From Pseudomonadota bacterium (GTDB lineage: Bacteria; Myxococcota; Myxococcia; Myxococcales; Myxococcaceae), in the NCBI GenBank assembly GCA_023426545.1, contig JAFAAN010000058.1, forward strand, positions 1 through 64,000: a DNA stretch of 64,000 bases, written 5' to 3'. Position 1 is the stretch's first letter. Each line of letters opens with the position of its first letter. The notes beneath the pieces were generated by a model. That model ran no database searches and was not told the origin of the DNA. It was given only the letters and a program-made list of their open reading frames with translations. Made by a program: the position numbers and the translations under genes. Shown piece by piece: positions 45,384-53,062 of the stretch.

Positions 45384-46901
45384 TCAGGGACGTGCGGGCC
45401 ACGCGGGGCGCACCCGGCTGACGGCCTCGGGGAGCAGCGCCGCCCGGAAGGCCAGCAGCCGCTCGCGCGAGGCGAAGGAGCCACTGCCCGCGAGCGCCGC
45501 GAAGAAGCGCTTGCGCACGCCCGACGGCGTCGGGCGGAGGACCTCCGTCACGCAGAGGGCCACGCCGCCGCCCACGGCCTCCAGCGGCCGCATCGTGTTG
45601 AAGAAGAGAGGCGGATGCCGCGCCAGGGCTTCATCATCGTCGACCTCCAGGGTGATTTTCGACAGCAGGGCATTGCCGCCCAGCGCGGCGGGGACCTGCC
45701 GCAGCCAGGGCGTTCCGGCGAAGCCTCGCGTGGTGAGGGACGGCATCCACCAGGGCAGCGCGGGCGAGTACAGGGTCGCGAAGATGCCCTCCAGCACGCC
45801 GCCGCCGCGGCGCGTCTGCTCCAGCACCTCCGCGACGTACGCCGGCGTCACCGGCCCGGCGCGCGTCCGGGAGGACACCACCGCGATGCCGATGCGCCGC
45901 CACTTGCGCGCCACGGCGCGCGGCGACGCGGGCAGCACCGGCACCAGCACCGTGGGGTTGTCGACGGGGAACGCGCCCGCGCCGGTCCGCGTCAGCGCCT
46001 GGAGCATCGCGCAGGTGAGGCTCCGGAAGTCGAGCCGCTCCGGCAGCTCCACGCGCAGCACCGGGGTGGGCTCGGCGGGCCCAGTGAGCCACTCCCCCAC
46101 CTCCGTTCCACCCGTGCGCCTGGGGAGCCCCGCGACAGCCGCCCGCGACAGCTCGACCATCGCCGTGCCATCCATCACCAGGTGGTCGAAGCTCAGCTCC
46201 AGCGCGCCCGTCGCCGCGTCCACGCGCGCCCCCAGCCACGCGCTCGACGTCAGCAGATGCGAGGACCACGCGCTGCCCCCGCGCCCGGCCCGGTCCACCA
46301 CCACCTGCGGGCGCAGCCCATCACGGCGCGCCTCGGCCAGCGAGCACGCGGGCGTGCGCGCCAGCAGCGCCGCCACCGCCTCCGCCGTCATCACCTCGCC
46401 GGCCACCGGCAGCCGGACCACCTGGAACCGGCCGTCCGCGCACGTGACGGCGGCCGTGAGGACGTCCGGGTCGCTGGCGCGCTGGCGCGCATCCGAGCCC
46501 TCGCGCCCGAGGCGCGCCACCCAGACGTCCAGGGGCTGGTTGTGCCGGCACACGTCGCGGCTGTCCCGGCACCAGCGCGCCACGCCCACCAGCAGGGCCG
46601 CCGCCCACACCTCACGCGTCGTGTCCACGCCCACGGGCTGCACCGTCACCATGGCGCGGCGCGGGCGGGGCTCGGTGGCCAGGAACTGCTCCCACGTCGT
46701 CAGCGTGGGCACGACGCCGGAAGGACGTCGCGGTGGGAACAACCGCCGCCAGTCGTCACAGCACCGCACGAGCCCGTGGATGGCGTGACGCGCCACGGGG
46801 TGAAGGTGCGGGAACTGGTGCGCCAGCGCGGCATGGACCCGCTCGCTGACGCCAACGTCCTGGGCTTCAGCCGGAAATGGGAGGGGGCCGGAACCATCCA
46901 T
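45384..46901 (-). CDS. CoA-dependent acyltransferase-superfamily protein (HxxxDG)
   Basis: 505 residues. The clearest motif is ELSFDHLVMDGTAMVEL at about residue 235-250, an HxxxDG active-site sequence shared by chloramphenicol acetyltransferase, E2 acyltransferases, condensation domains and wax-ester synthases; a hydrophobic strand-rich second half follows. I cannot place it in one subfamily. The neighbouring PF10118 and exported SDR genes hint at lipid or polyketide-like ester chemistry, as inference. ATG 46901 (MDGSGPLP) is a guess; no ribosome site is evident and the frame is open well upstream. Confidence 0.65.
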   Translation of the reverse strand: MDGSGPLPFPAEAQDVGVSERVHAALAHQFPHLHPVARHAIHGLVRCCDDWRRLFPPRRPSGVVPTLTTWEQFLATEPRPRRAMVTVQPVGVDTTREVWAAALLVGVARWCRDSRDVCRHNQPLDVWVARLGREGSDARQRASDPDVLTAAVTCADGRFQVVRLPVAGEVMTAEAVAALLARTPACSLAEARRDGLRPQVVVDRAGRGGSAWSSHLLTSSAWLGARVDAATGALELSFDHLVMDGTAMVELSRAAVAGLPRRTGGTEVGEWLTGPAEPTPVLRVELPERLDFRSLTCAMLQALTRTGAGAFPVDNPTVLVPVLPASPRAVARKWRRIGIAVVSSRTRAGPVTPAYVAEVLEQTRRGGGVLEGIFATLYSPALPWWMPSLTTRGFAGTPWLRQVPAALGGNALLSKITLEVDDDEALARHPPLFFNTMRPLEAVGGGVALCVTEVLRPTPSGVRKRFFAALAGSGSFASRERLLAFRAALLPEAVSRVRPAWPARP

Positions 46902-47279
46902 GCGTATGTCCGAGCGGTCATTGGGGGGATGACCCACGGCGTCGGGCGCGGAGCCTAGCGGACATGACACCTGCACGAGCAGCCCATTGCGCGATTTCAC
47001 TGGCAGCCGCGCTTTTTGATCTGACTGCGCGGGTGGCTCACGACTCGTGACGTAGCACCCCTCACGGACCGCGCAGGACGGTCTCACCCATCGCGTTTCA
47101 TGCGTCGCGTCAGGTCCCCATGCGCCCGCGCTGGGTGCGTTCCTGACCTCACGCCATGTCTGCCATTGAATGCACATTGCCCGGCGCGGACGGCCTGCTT
47201 CCAGACGCATCCTGGTATTCTCAGACAGCTCGATATTCCCGTGCGTTTCCGCGCGGGCCACCGGAGCCAGGAGCCATCC
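46902..47279. other. Divergent intergenic region with a 13-base dyad
   Basis: About 380 bases between the minus-strand acyltransferase-like gene and the plus-strand secreted protein. Relatively AT-rich in places (GCTTTTTGATC). A perfect 13-base inverted repeat TCACGACTCGTGA lies at 47038-47050, a plausible operator for a divergent regulator. Short open frames here show no coding character. Confidence 0.4.
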
Positions 47280-47666
47280 ATGTCCCTCATCCGCCGTCCC
47301 CTTGCCTGGAGCGCCGCCATCCTGTTGACGTTCGCGGCCACCGCGGTCGCCAACCCCATCGACGAGGCGCCCCAAGCCCTCTGCGAGAGCAGCGCGCGCC
47401 CCGCCCCCGGGGAGTCCTGGGACGAGTCCTCGGCCGGAATCTGCTTCCAGTCCTTCTGTGATGATGACTGGCAGTGCCAGAGCGCCTGTCCCAGCGCGCA
47501 GACCGCCGCGTGCGTCAACAGCGTCTGCGAATACACGTACCGGACGGGTGGTGGTGGTGGCGGCAACGGCCCCTTCTGTCCGCCGATGCTCTGTTCGGAC
47601 GACTTCCAGTGCCAGTGCGGCAGCAAGCAGGGATACTGCGGCTCCGACTCCATCTGCTACTTCTAA
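47280..47666 (+). CDS. Secreted cysteine-rich protein with internal duplication
   Basis: 128 residues: Sec signal peptide (about 1-24, AATAVA-NP), then a mature chain of about 104 residues with 13 cysteines. Two copies of one motif are visible, FCDDDWQCQSACP...ACVNSVCEY and LCSDDFQCQCGS...YCGSDSICYF, separated by a Gly-rich linker (RTGGGGGGNGP). Disulfide-rich, so likely extracellular or cell-surface. I do not recognise the family. ATG 47280 has AGGAG about five bases upstream. The following gene also has cysteine clusters. Confidence 0.75.
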   Translation: MSLIRRPLAWSAAILLTFAATAVANPIDEAPQALCESSARPAPGESWDESSAGICFQSFCDDDWQCQSACPSAQTAACVNSVCEYTYRTGGGGGGNGPFCPPMLCSDDFQCQCGSKQGYCGSDSICYF

Positions 47667-47764
47667 GCCACTCGACGCGACGCGGTGCTCGTCAGGCTCC
47701 GGGAAGAAGGCCCGCGCCGGGGGAGTCCCTGCGCGTCGGTGGACCTCTTCTTCCTGGAGCCTCC

Positions 47765-48859
47765 ATGTCCCGCCTGCTCGACAGCCTGCCCCACCTCTAT
47801 CGCAACCTCCTCCCCGGCTTCTTCCGGCAGGACGTGCCGGAGGAGAGCAAAGCCACCTGCGCCAACTGCGCCATGTGCCAGGACACCGCGCAGGGCGCCG
47901 TCGAGTCCGTGGACGGCGTGAGCCGCATGTTCCGGCCGGACACCAAGTGCTGCACGTACTCGCCACGCCTGCCCAACTACCTGGTGGGCGCGCTGCTGTC
48001 GGATGACCGCCCCGAGCTGGCGGAGGGGCGCCGCCGCATGGAGGCGAAGATCGCCAGCCGCGTGGGCATCACCCCGCAGTGGGTGAAGCCTCCGGCCAAG
48101 TTCCACTTCCTCTACAAGAACGGACACCAGTTCTTCGGCCGCGCCGCGTCCCTGCGCTGCGGCTACTTCTCGCTGGACAGCGGCGGCTGCACCATCTGGC
48201 CCTACCGCGAGGCGGTCTGCTCCACCTTCTTCTGCAAGTACGTGGCGGGCGCGGACGGGCGCAAGTTCTGGATGTCGGTGAAGACGTACCTGACGCTGGC
48301 GGAGATTCAGCTCTCGCGCTGGGCGGCGCTCCAGCTCCTGCCCGACTACGTCCTGTCCGGCAAGGACCGCGCGGAGACGCAGCCCGCGCCGCTCAGCGTG
48401 GAGGACCTGGACGACACCGCGCCGCCCGCCAGGGCGTATTCCGCGCTGTGGAAGGAGCACGAGGGCCGCGAGCTCGACTACTACCGGGACTGCTACCGGC
48501 TGGTGAAGGCGCTGCCCCCGGACGGACTGGAGAAGCTGCTCGGCCTCGATGGCACCATCGAGCTGAAGACGCTGGAGAAGCTCCACGACACCGCCGTCTC
48601 GCCGAAGCTGCCGCGCACGCTCAAGCTCAACCCCGACGCCACCGTGCAATGGCTGCGCGACGGCAGCGTCGCGCTGGGCGCCTACAGCGAGTTCGACGCG
48701 GTGGCCCTCCCCGGCGAGGCGTACGGCCTCCTCGTGGACTTCACCGGACGCGACAGCGTGGACGCCGTGCGCCAGCACCTGCGCGAACACAAGCAGGCCG
48801 ACCTGTCCGAGGACGTGCTGCTGGAGCTGTACCGGCATCGCATCCTCGTGGAGCCCTGA
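47765..48859 (+). CDS. Cysteine-cluster protein of unknown function
   Basis: 364 residues, cytosolic by appearance (no signal peptide). The N-terminal half carries cysteine groups: TCANCAMCQ (32-39), KCC near 62, RCGYF near 130, and GGCTIWPYREAVCSTFFCKY near 139-158. The pattern recalls the YkgJ-type zinc or iron-sulfur cluster family, in which a C..RP..C...C segment follows a CxxC pair, but the match is loose. The C-terminal 150 residues are helical. ATG 47765 has GGAG at eight-base spacing. It lies 98 bases after the secreted cysteine-rich gene. Confidence 0.65.
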   Translation: MSRLLDSLPHLYRNLLPGFFRQDVPEESKATCANCAMCQDTAQGAVESVDGVSRMFRPDTKCCTYSPRLPNYLVGALLSDDRPELAEGRRRMEAKIASRVGITPQWVKPPAKFHFLYKNGHQFFGRAASLRCGYFSLDSGGCTIWPYREAVCSTFFCKYVAGADGRKFWMSVKTYLTLAEIQLSRWAALQLLPDYVLSGKDRAETQPAPLSVEDLDDTAPPARAYSALWKEHEGRELDYYRDCYRLVKALPPDGLEKLLGLDGTIELKTLEKLHDTAVSPKLPRTLKLNPDATVQWLRDGSVALGAYSEFDAVALPGEAYGLLVDFTGRDSVDAVRQHLREHKQADLSEDVLLELYRHRILVEP

Positions 48860-48874
48860 GGCCGCACGCGCGCG

Positions 48875-49642
48875 TCACGGCTGGTGGGCCAGCTCGCCCA
48901 GCTCGCGCAGCAGCCGCACGGACGCGTGGGCCTGACGCCACGCGAAGACGGTCTCCGACAGGTGGTCCGCCATCCACCCGCAGAAGCCGGGGTCTCCCGC
49001 GCCCAGCCACTCGGCGGACTCCGACAGCTCCGCCTCCATGGCCTCCCATGCGCGGCGGTAGGCGCTGGCCGCCGTCATCAGCTCCGACAGGGAGTGGGTG
49101 AAGGCGTCCAGCGCGGCGCGCAGCTCCAGCGGCGCGCCCGGCTCCCCCCGGCGCGAGTCCCGCAGACGCCCCAGGTGGACCAGCAGGCCCTGCTCCAGCG
49201 CGAAGGCCGTCCCCAGCCGTGCCTGGGCGCCGTGGAGGAGGACCTGGAGGTCCTCGCCCAGCTCATGCAGCAGCTCTTCATTGGAGCGCGCTACCGGGCG
49301 CCCGAGCCGCGTACACACGGCCTGCCAGAGGCTGCTGTAGCCCAGCAGCTCCGCCACGCCGCGGCGCACGTGCGGCGGGACGCGGTCCAGGAACTCGAGC
49401 GCGCAGTGCCGGGCGGACGCGGCCAGAGGCCCCGCGCCAGGGCCCGCCTTCGCGCACTTCAGCACCTGCCAGGCCCACTGGAGCGTGGGCTCCGTGGCGC
49501 GGAACAAGGCCTCGCAGCCCGCGGTCAACGTGCCCGCATGACTGGCATCCATCAACGTGGTCGCGGGCGCGGACCGAGCCTCCTCGCCGGAGACTGCCTC
49601 CGGGCGGGAATCATGCTCCGATGAACCGCGGTCCGGCGACAT
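48875..49642 (-). CDS. Hypothetical alpha-helical protein
   Basis: 255 residues, unrecognised. A disordered acidic start (about 1-35) is followed by Ala/Leu/Glu-rich helices throughout; no catalytic motif, no signal peptide. The start is decided by GGGAGG six bases before ATG 49642, rather than the upstream ATG 49684. Convergent with the cysteine-cluster gene (15 bases between stops). Confidence 0.65.
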   Translation of the reverse strand: MSPDRGSSEHDSRPEAVSGEEARSAPATTLMDASHAGTLTAGCEALFRATEPTLQWAWQVLKCAKAGPGAGPLAASARHCALEFLDRVPPHVRRGVAELLGYSSLWQAVCTRLGRPVARSNEELLHELGEDLQVLLHGAQARLGTAFALEQGLLVHLGRLRDSRRGEPGAPLELRAALDAFTHSLSELMTAASAYRRAWEAMEAELSESAEWLGAGDPGFCGWMADHLSETVFAWRQAHASVRLLRELGELAHQP

Positions 49643-49773
49643 GCTGCGCCTCCCAACACGAGGGTCCTCCCCCAGGTATCGCACGCCGCGCCAGCAAGCT
49701 CCAACACCCCGTAACAGGGGAATTCGCGGCCAGGGCGAGTTCCCGAGCGCCAGCCGCCCGCCGTGGAGACGAC

Positions 49774-49806
49774 GGCCGGGCGTCCCCCTCCGAAACGCCC
49801 GGCCGC
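49774..49806 (-). terminator. Terminator of the 49819-50256 gene
   Basis: CGGCCGGGCGT (49774-49784) pairs with ACGCCCGGCCG (49796-49806), eleven perfect base pairs, just beyond the stop of the minus-strand DUF2383 gene. Confidence 0.65.
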
Positions 49807-49818
49807 CCGTGCGCGCCC

Positions 49819-50256
49819 TCAGTGAATGGTGCGCTTGAGACGGCTCAGCCGTTCGTGGGTGCGCTTCTGGGCGGGAATCAGCTCCATCCGCACAAAGCGG
49901 CGGGCTTCACCGTGCACCTGGTCCGCGTCGCGCTGATAATCGGCCAGACCGTGGTCCTCGCCCTCCTGCAGCGCCTGGATGGCGGCCTTCTCGCCCAGCG
50001 AATCCGCGCCGCCCTGGACGAGTCTGGCGAAGGTGCCCCAGATGCCGGAGCCCTCGATGGGCTCGCCGCCCATCTTGATGATGCGCTCACGGAGCTCCTC
50101 GACCCGGTGCTCATGGTCGTGCCAGCAATACTCCAGCGCGTCGCGGGCCAGTCCGTTCGAGACGTGCCCCAGCGCCTGCCGATAGGTCTCCACCGCGGAG
50201 ATTTCACCGCGAAGGAAGGTGTTGAGCGTCTCCAGGTCCTTGTTCGTGCTCGCCAT
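49819..50256 (-). CDS. PA2169-family four-helix-bundle protein (DUF2383)
   Basis: 145 residues, a ferritin-like four-helix bundle. Pattern LETLNTFLRGEISAVETYRQAL at the start, then EYCWHDHEHRVEELRERIIKMGGEP and GEDHGLADYQRD, matching DUF2383. Such proteins are small stress-associated bundles with possible metal-binding Glu/His; function unproven. Two ATG codons are adjacent (50259, 50256); GGAGG lies six bases before 50256, so I chose it. Divergent from the cys leader region. Confidence 0.8.
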   Translation of the reverse strand: MASTNKDLETLNTFLRGEISAVETYRQALGHVSNGLARDALEYCWHDHEHRVEELRERIIKMGGEPIEGSGIWGTFARLVQGGADSLGEKAAIQALQEGEDHGLADYQRDADQVHGEARRFVRMELIPAQKRTHERLSRLKRTIH

Positions 50257-50459
50257 CATTGACCTCCATTGGGTGACGGATGCGTCCGGTTTGCCGCCAA
50301 AGGTGGTGCCCACCTGCGCGAGAGCAACGAGGGCCTGGCCCCCCGGCTCCTCCCAGGAGCGCCCCCCACACCCACTTGCCAACAGAGCCCCTCGAAGCGG
50401 GCATCCGAGCGATGGCCCCCCGGCCCAGGGAGGACGCCCCACGCCTGGCGTGGGTTCGG
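50257..50459. other. Upstream part of the cys regulatory region
   Basis: About 200 bases between the minus-strand DUF2383 gene and the cys promoter. GC-rich with several chance inverted repeats; I see no gene or clear operator here. Confidence 0.4.
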
Positions 50460-50488
50460 TTGACGCCTCCCCTGCCAGTCGTTAGCGT
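50460..50488 (+). promoter_or_regulatory. Candidate promoter of the cys operon
   Basis: -35 TTGACG (50460-50465), 17-base spacer, -10 TAGCGT (50483-50488, matching TATAAT at the first, second and last positions). Transcription would start near 50495, about four bases before the first leader ATG. Confidence 0.5.
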
Positions 50489-50498
50489 AGGGACCTCG

Positions 50499-50591
50499 AT
50501 GATGCGCCTGCCCACTCCGACCGCCGCGCTGTTCCGCCGCCGCTGCTGTCGGACGTGTCCCTGCTGTCATCGGCCGGACCTGGGTTGTTGA
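50499..50591 (+). CDS. Cysteine-rich leader peptide 1
   Basis: 30-residue ORF (ATG 50499, or ATG 50502; stop 50589-50591) with six cysteines at positions 16, 17, 20, 22, 23 and 30, packed as RRRCCRTCPCCH. It precedes the sulfate assimilation/cysteine operon, with no Shine-Dalgarno but a promoter ending ten bases upstream, so leaderless translation is likely. Polycysteine leader ORFs are known cysteine-responsive attenuators in mycobacteria; the same logic (ribosome stalling on Cys codons when Cys-tRNA is low) is inferred here. Confidence 0.72.
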   Translation: MMRLPTPTAALFRRRCCRTCPCCHRPDLGC

Positions 50592-50678
50592 CGCGCACGC
50601 GGTAAGCCCTTCGTGGCTTTCTTCGCGCGGTCCCCCCGGCCCGGTCTCCTGCTCCCAGGAACCGGGCCGTTCTCGTTT
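50572..50678 (+). promoter_or_regulatory. Attenuator 1: terminator with competing antiterminator
   Basis: Terminator: GGCCCGGT (50638-50645) with ACCGGGCC (50661-50668), continued by TCCTG (50647-50651) with CAGGA (50656-50660) and a four-base loop, followed by GTTCTCGTTTCC. Antiterminator: GGCCGGACC (50572-50580, inside the leader just after its Cys cluster) with GGTCC (50629-50633) and GGCC (50638-50641), which consumes the terminator's left arm. A ribosome held at Cys16-17 would leave 50572 onward free. Confidence 0.6.
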
Positions 50679-50704
50679 CCGCCTCTGTCCGTGCCTTGCG
50701 CCCC

Positions 50705-50818
50705 ATGCCTCTGCCCGCCGTCTCCCGCACCTCGAATCCGTCCACGTCCTGTGCGGCGTGCCGAGCGTGTCCCGTGTGTCCGCCGACCGGCGGGTGCCGA
50801 GCATCAAGAAGCGCGTAG
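50705..50818 (+). CDS. Cysteine-rich leader peptide 2
   Basis: 37-residue ORF (ATG 50705, TAG 50816-50818) with five cysteines at 16, 19, 22, 25 and 31, arranged as SCAACRACPVCPPTGGC. It shares with leader 1 a Pro/Ala N-terminus and a C-x2-C-P-x-C-like core, suggesting duplication. No ribosome site or own promoter is obvious, which lowers confidence; a second frame through the same bases also contains Cys codons but has no nearby stop. It is followed by its own terminator. Confidence 0.5.
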   Translation: MPLPAVSRTSNPSTSCAACRACPVCPPTGGCRASRSA

Positions 50819-50884
50819 TCCGCCCTTCTTGAACTGTCCTGCTCGCGCGGCCCGCCCTCGAAAGAGGCGGGCCGTTTCTTTTTT
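50789..50884 (+). promoter_or_regulatory. Attenuator 2: strong terminator just before cysH
   Basis: Terminator: CGGCCCGCCCTC (50848-50859) with GAGGCGGGCCG (50864-50874), GAAA loop, then TTTCTTTTTT (50875-50884), a textbook intrinsic terminator only 11 bases before the cysH start and with no gene end upstream to serve. Competing pairing: GGCGGG (50789-50794, Gly29-Gly30 codons of leader 2) with CCCGCC (50851-50856) in the left arm. Ribosome stalling on Cys16-22 leaves this arm exposed. Confidence 0.68.
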
Positions 50885-50895
50885 CCGGAGTCCCC

Positions 50896-51603
50896 ATGTC
50901 AGCCCTCCTGCCGCACGCAGAAACCGCTGCCTTGAAGAATGCCCCCGCCGAAGTGCTGCTGGCGTGGGCCGAGCGCCGCTTCGGTGCCCGCGCGGCCATC
51001 GCCTCCAGCTTCGGCGTGGAGGACATGGTCCTCATCGACCTGGCGCGCCACCATGCGCCCAGCCTGCGCATCTTCACGCTCGACACCGGCCGCCTGCCTC
51101 CGGAGACCTACGAGCTCATCGAGGTGGTCCGCAAACGCTACGGCGTCACGGTGGAGACGTACTTCCCGGACCGCGAGCAGGTGGAGGCGCTCGAATCCAC
51201 GAAGGGCTGCTTCTCCTTCCGCCAGAGCTTGGAGGCGCGCAAGGAATGCTGTGCCATCCGGAAGGTGGAGCCGTTGAGGCGTGCGCTCGCCAGCCGTGAT
51301 GCCTGGGTAACGGGCCTGCGACGTGAGCAGTCCGTCACCCGCACGGAGGTGGAGCCGCTGGAGCTGGACGGCGCCCACGGGCTGCTCAAGCTCAACCCGC
51401 TGGCCGCGTGGAGCAGCCAAGACATCTGGGCCTACATCCGGACGAATGGCGTGCCCTACAACGCGCTCCATGACCGCGGCTACCCATCCATCGGCTGCGC
51501 GCCCTGCACGCGCGCGGTGAAGCCCTACGAGGACGCTCGCGCCGGCCGCTGGTGGTGGGAGTCCGCGGAGAACCGCGAGTGCGGCCTTCATCCCGTCCGT
51601 TGA
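50896..51603 (+). CDS. cysH: Assimilatory APS reductase (CysH)
   Basis: 235-residue reductase making sulfite from adenylyl sulfate (APS) with thioredoxin. The presence of C118-C119 (KECCAIRKVEP) and C201-x-x-C204 (GCAPCTR) means a [4Fe-4S] cluster and so APS rather than PAPS as substrate; catalytic cysteine is C229 in RECGLH near the C-terminus. Substrate loop IASSFGVEDM and FTLDTGRLPPETY are also present. ATG 50896 has GGAG at five-base spacing. First structural gene of a seven-gene operon controlled by the leaders upstream. Confidence 0.93.
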   Translation: MSALLPHAETAALKNAPAEVLLAWAERRFGARAAIASSFGVEDMVLIDLARHHAPSLRIFTLDTGRLPPETYELIEVVRKRYGVTVETYFPDREQVEALESTKGCFSFRQSLEARKECCAIRKVEPLRRALASRDAWVTGLRREQSVTRTEVEPLELDGAHGLLKLNPLAAWSSQDIWAYIRTNGVPYNALHDRGYPSIGCAPCTRAVKPYEDARAGRWWWESAENRECGLHPVR

Positions 51604-51611
51604 TACGCGCC

Positions 51612-52265
51612 ATGACCTCTCTTCCTCCAGATTATGCCGTCTGCCTGAGGCTGGACGGCCGCCGCGTCCTCCTCGTCGGAGGCGGAGCCGTTGCCGAGAG
51701 CCGAGCCCTGACGGTGCTCGACGCGGGCGCTCGGCTGCGCCTCGTCGCTCCGGAGGCCACGCCCACGCTGCGGCGCCTGGCCGGGGAAGGCCGCATCGAC
51801 TGGTTCCCGCGCCGCTATGCCGCGGGGGACGTGCGCGGCCACCACCTGGTGCTCGCCGCCACGGATGACGCGGCCGTGAGCCGGCAGGTGGCCGCGGAGG
51901 CCCGGCAGCTGGGCCTCTGGGTCAACACCGCGGACGAGCCCGCGCTGTGTGACTTCACCCTGCCCTCCGTCGGCAGGCGGGGCCCCATCACCGTCGCGGT
52001 GTCCACGGCCGGACAGGCCCCCGCGCTCGCGAGCCTCCTGCGCACGGCCCTCACGGCGCAGGTGACGCGGCAACACGTCTGGCGCGCACGGCTCAGCGGC
52101 TGGCTGCGTGAACACCTCCCCCGGGGCGGGGACCGTCAGCGGCTGCTGAAGGACGTGGCGACGGGCGACATCGGCGCGCTGCTGGAGCGGGGCGAGCGGA
52201 AGGCCGCGGGGGCACGGCTCCGCGCGGCGCTGAAGACCTGGAAGACTTCTGGAGAGGCACCATGA
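51612..52265 (+). CDS. Precorrin-2 dehydrogenase / sirohydrochlorin ferrochelatase (CysG N-terminal type)
   Basis: 217-residue Met8/CysGB-like protein for siroheme synthesis, the cofactor of sulfite reductase. NAD-binding loop RRVLLVGGGAVAESRALTVLDAGARL, then ADEPALCDFTLPSVGRRGPITVAVSTAGQAPALASLLR, the family's strongest signature. In E. coli it is fused to the methyltransferase; here the two parts are separate neighbouring genes with a four-base overlap (ATGA). ATG 51612 lies nine bases after the cysH stop without a clear ribosome site, suggesting coupling. Confidence 0.88.
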   Translation: MTSLPPDYAVCLRLDGRRVLLVGGGAVAESRALTVLDAGARLRLVAPEATPTLRRLAGEGRIDWFPRRYAAGDVRGHHLVLAATDDAAVSRQVAAEARQLGLWVNTADEPALCDFTLPSVGRRGPITVAVSTAGQAPALASLLRTALTAQVTRQHVWRARLSGWLREHLPRGGDRQRLLKDVATGDIGALLERGERKAAGARLRAALKTWKTSGEAP

Positions 52266-53062
52266 GAGAGCAGATGAAAGGCCGCGTGTACCTGGTCGGC
52301 GCGGGCCCGGGAGACCCCGAGCTGTTGACCTTGCGCGCCGCGCGCGTGCTCCGCGAGGCGGACACGGTCGTCCACGACCGGCTCGTCCACCCCGCGGTGC
52401 TGGAGCACGCGCGCCCCCACGCCCGGCTCATCTACGTGGGCAAGGAAGGCGGGGGCATGTCCGTCCGCCAGGAGGAGATCCACGCCATCCTCGTCGCGCA
52501 GGCGCTGCTGGGACGGCGCGTGGTGCGGCTCAAGGGCGGCGACGCCTTCGTGTTCGGCCGTGGCGGCGAGGAGGCGCTCGCGCTGGAGGAGGCGGGCGTT
52601 CCCTACGAGGTGGTGCCCGGCATCACCGCGGGGACGGCCGTCCCAGCGGCGGCGGCCATCCCCGTCACGCACCGGGGCCTCTCCGGCGCCGTGACGTTCG
52701 CCACGGCCCACCGGGACGGAAGCGCGCCGGACTGGGACTTCCTCGCGAAGGCCCAGACGCTGGTCCTCTACATGGCGGGCCACCGGCTGGAGGCGACGGC
52801 GCGAGCGCTGATGGCGGCGGGGCGCACGGCCTCGACACCCGCCGCCGTGGTGGAGGCGGGGACCTGGGAACACCAGCGGGTGGTGGAGGCGCCGCTGGGG
52901 CGCATCGCCCATGCGGTGAGACAGGAAGCGCTCGGCTCGCCATCGCTGCTCATCGTGGGCGAGGTCGTCTCGCTGCGCTCACGGCTCCCGTCGCTGGTGG
53001 CGCGGGGAACCCCACGAGACGGATACGCGCCTGCGCGCGTGGCGGAGGCCGGTCATGAGTGA
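52262..53062 (+). CDS. cobA: Uroporphyrinogen-III C-methyltransferase (SUMT)
   Basis: 266 residues, converting uroporphyrinogen III to precorrin-2 with two S-adenosylmethionine. GRVYLVGAGPGDPELLTLRAAR at the start, YVGKEGGG, VVRLKGGDAFVFGRGGEEALAL and VVPGITAGTAVPAAAAIPVTHRG are the SUMT signatures. Provides precorrin-2 to the preceding dehydrogenase for siroheme. Overlaps the genes on both sides (four and eight bases), so it is an integral operon member. Confidence 0.92.
   Translation: MREQMKGRVYLVGAGPGDPELLTLRAARVLREADTVVHDRLVHPAVLEHARPHARLIYVGKEGGGMSVRQEEIHAILVAQALLGRRVVRLKGGDAFVFGRGGEEALALEEAGVPYEVVPGITAGTAVPAAAAIPVTHRGLSGAVTFATAHRDGSAPDWDFLAKAQTLVLYMAGHRLEATARALMAAGRTASTPAAVVEAGTWEHQRVVEAPLGRIAHAVRQEALGSPSLLIVGEVVSLRSRLPSLVARGTPRDGYAPARVAEAGHE

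Noticed and set aside
50592..50895. SAM or other sulfur riboswitch before cysH
   Set aside because: No recognisable conserved core; the paired terminators and Cys-codon ORFs account for the structure.
50613..51299. 228-codon plus frame through the second Cys leader into cysH
   Set aside because: It overlaps cysH out of frame and reads as Pro/Arg-rich noise; its few Cys residues come from the same codons shifted in frame.
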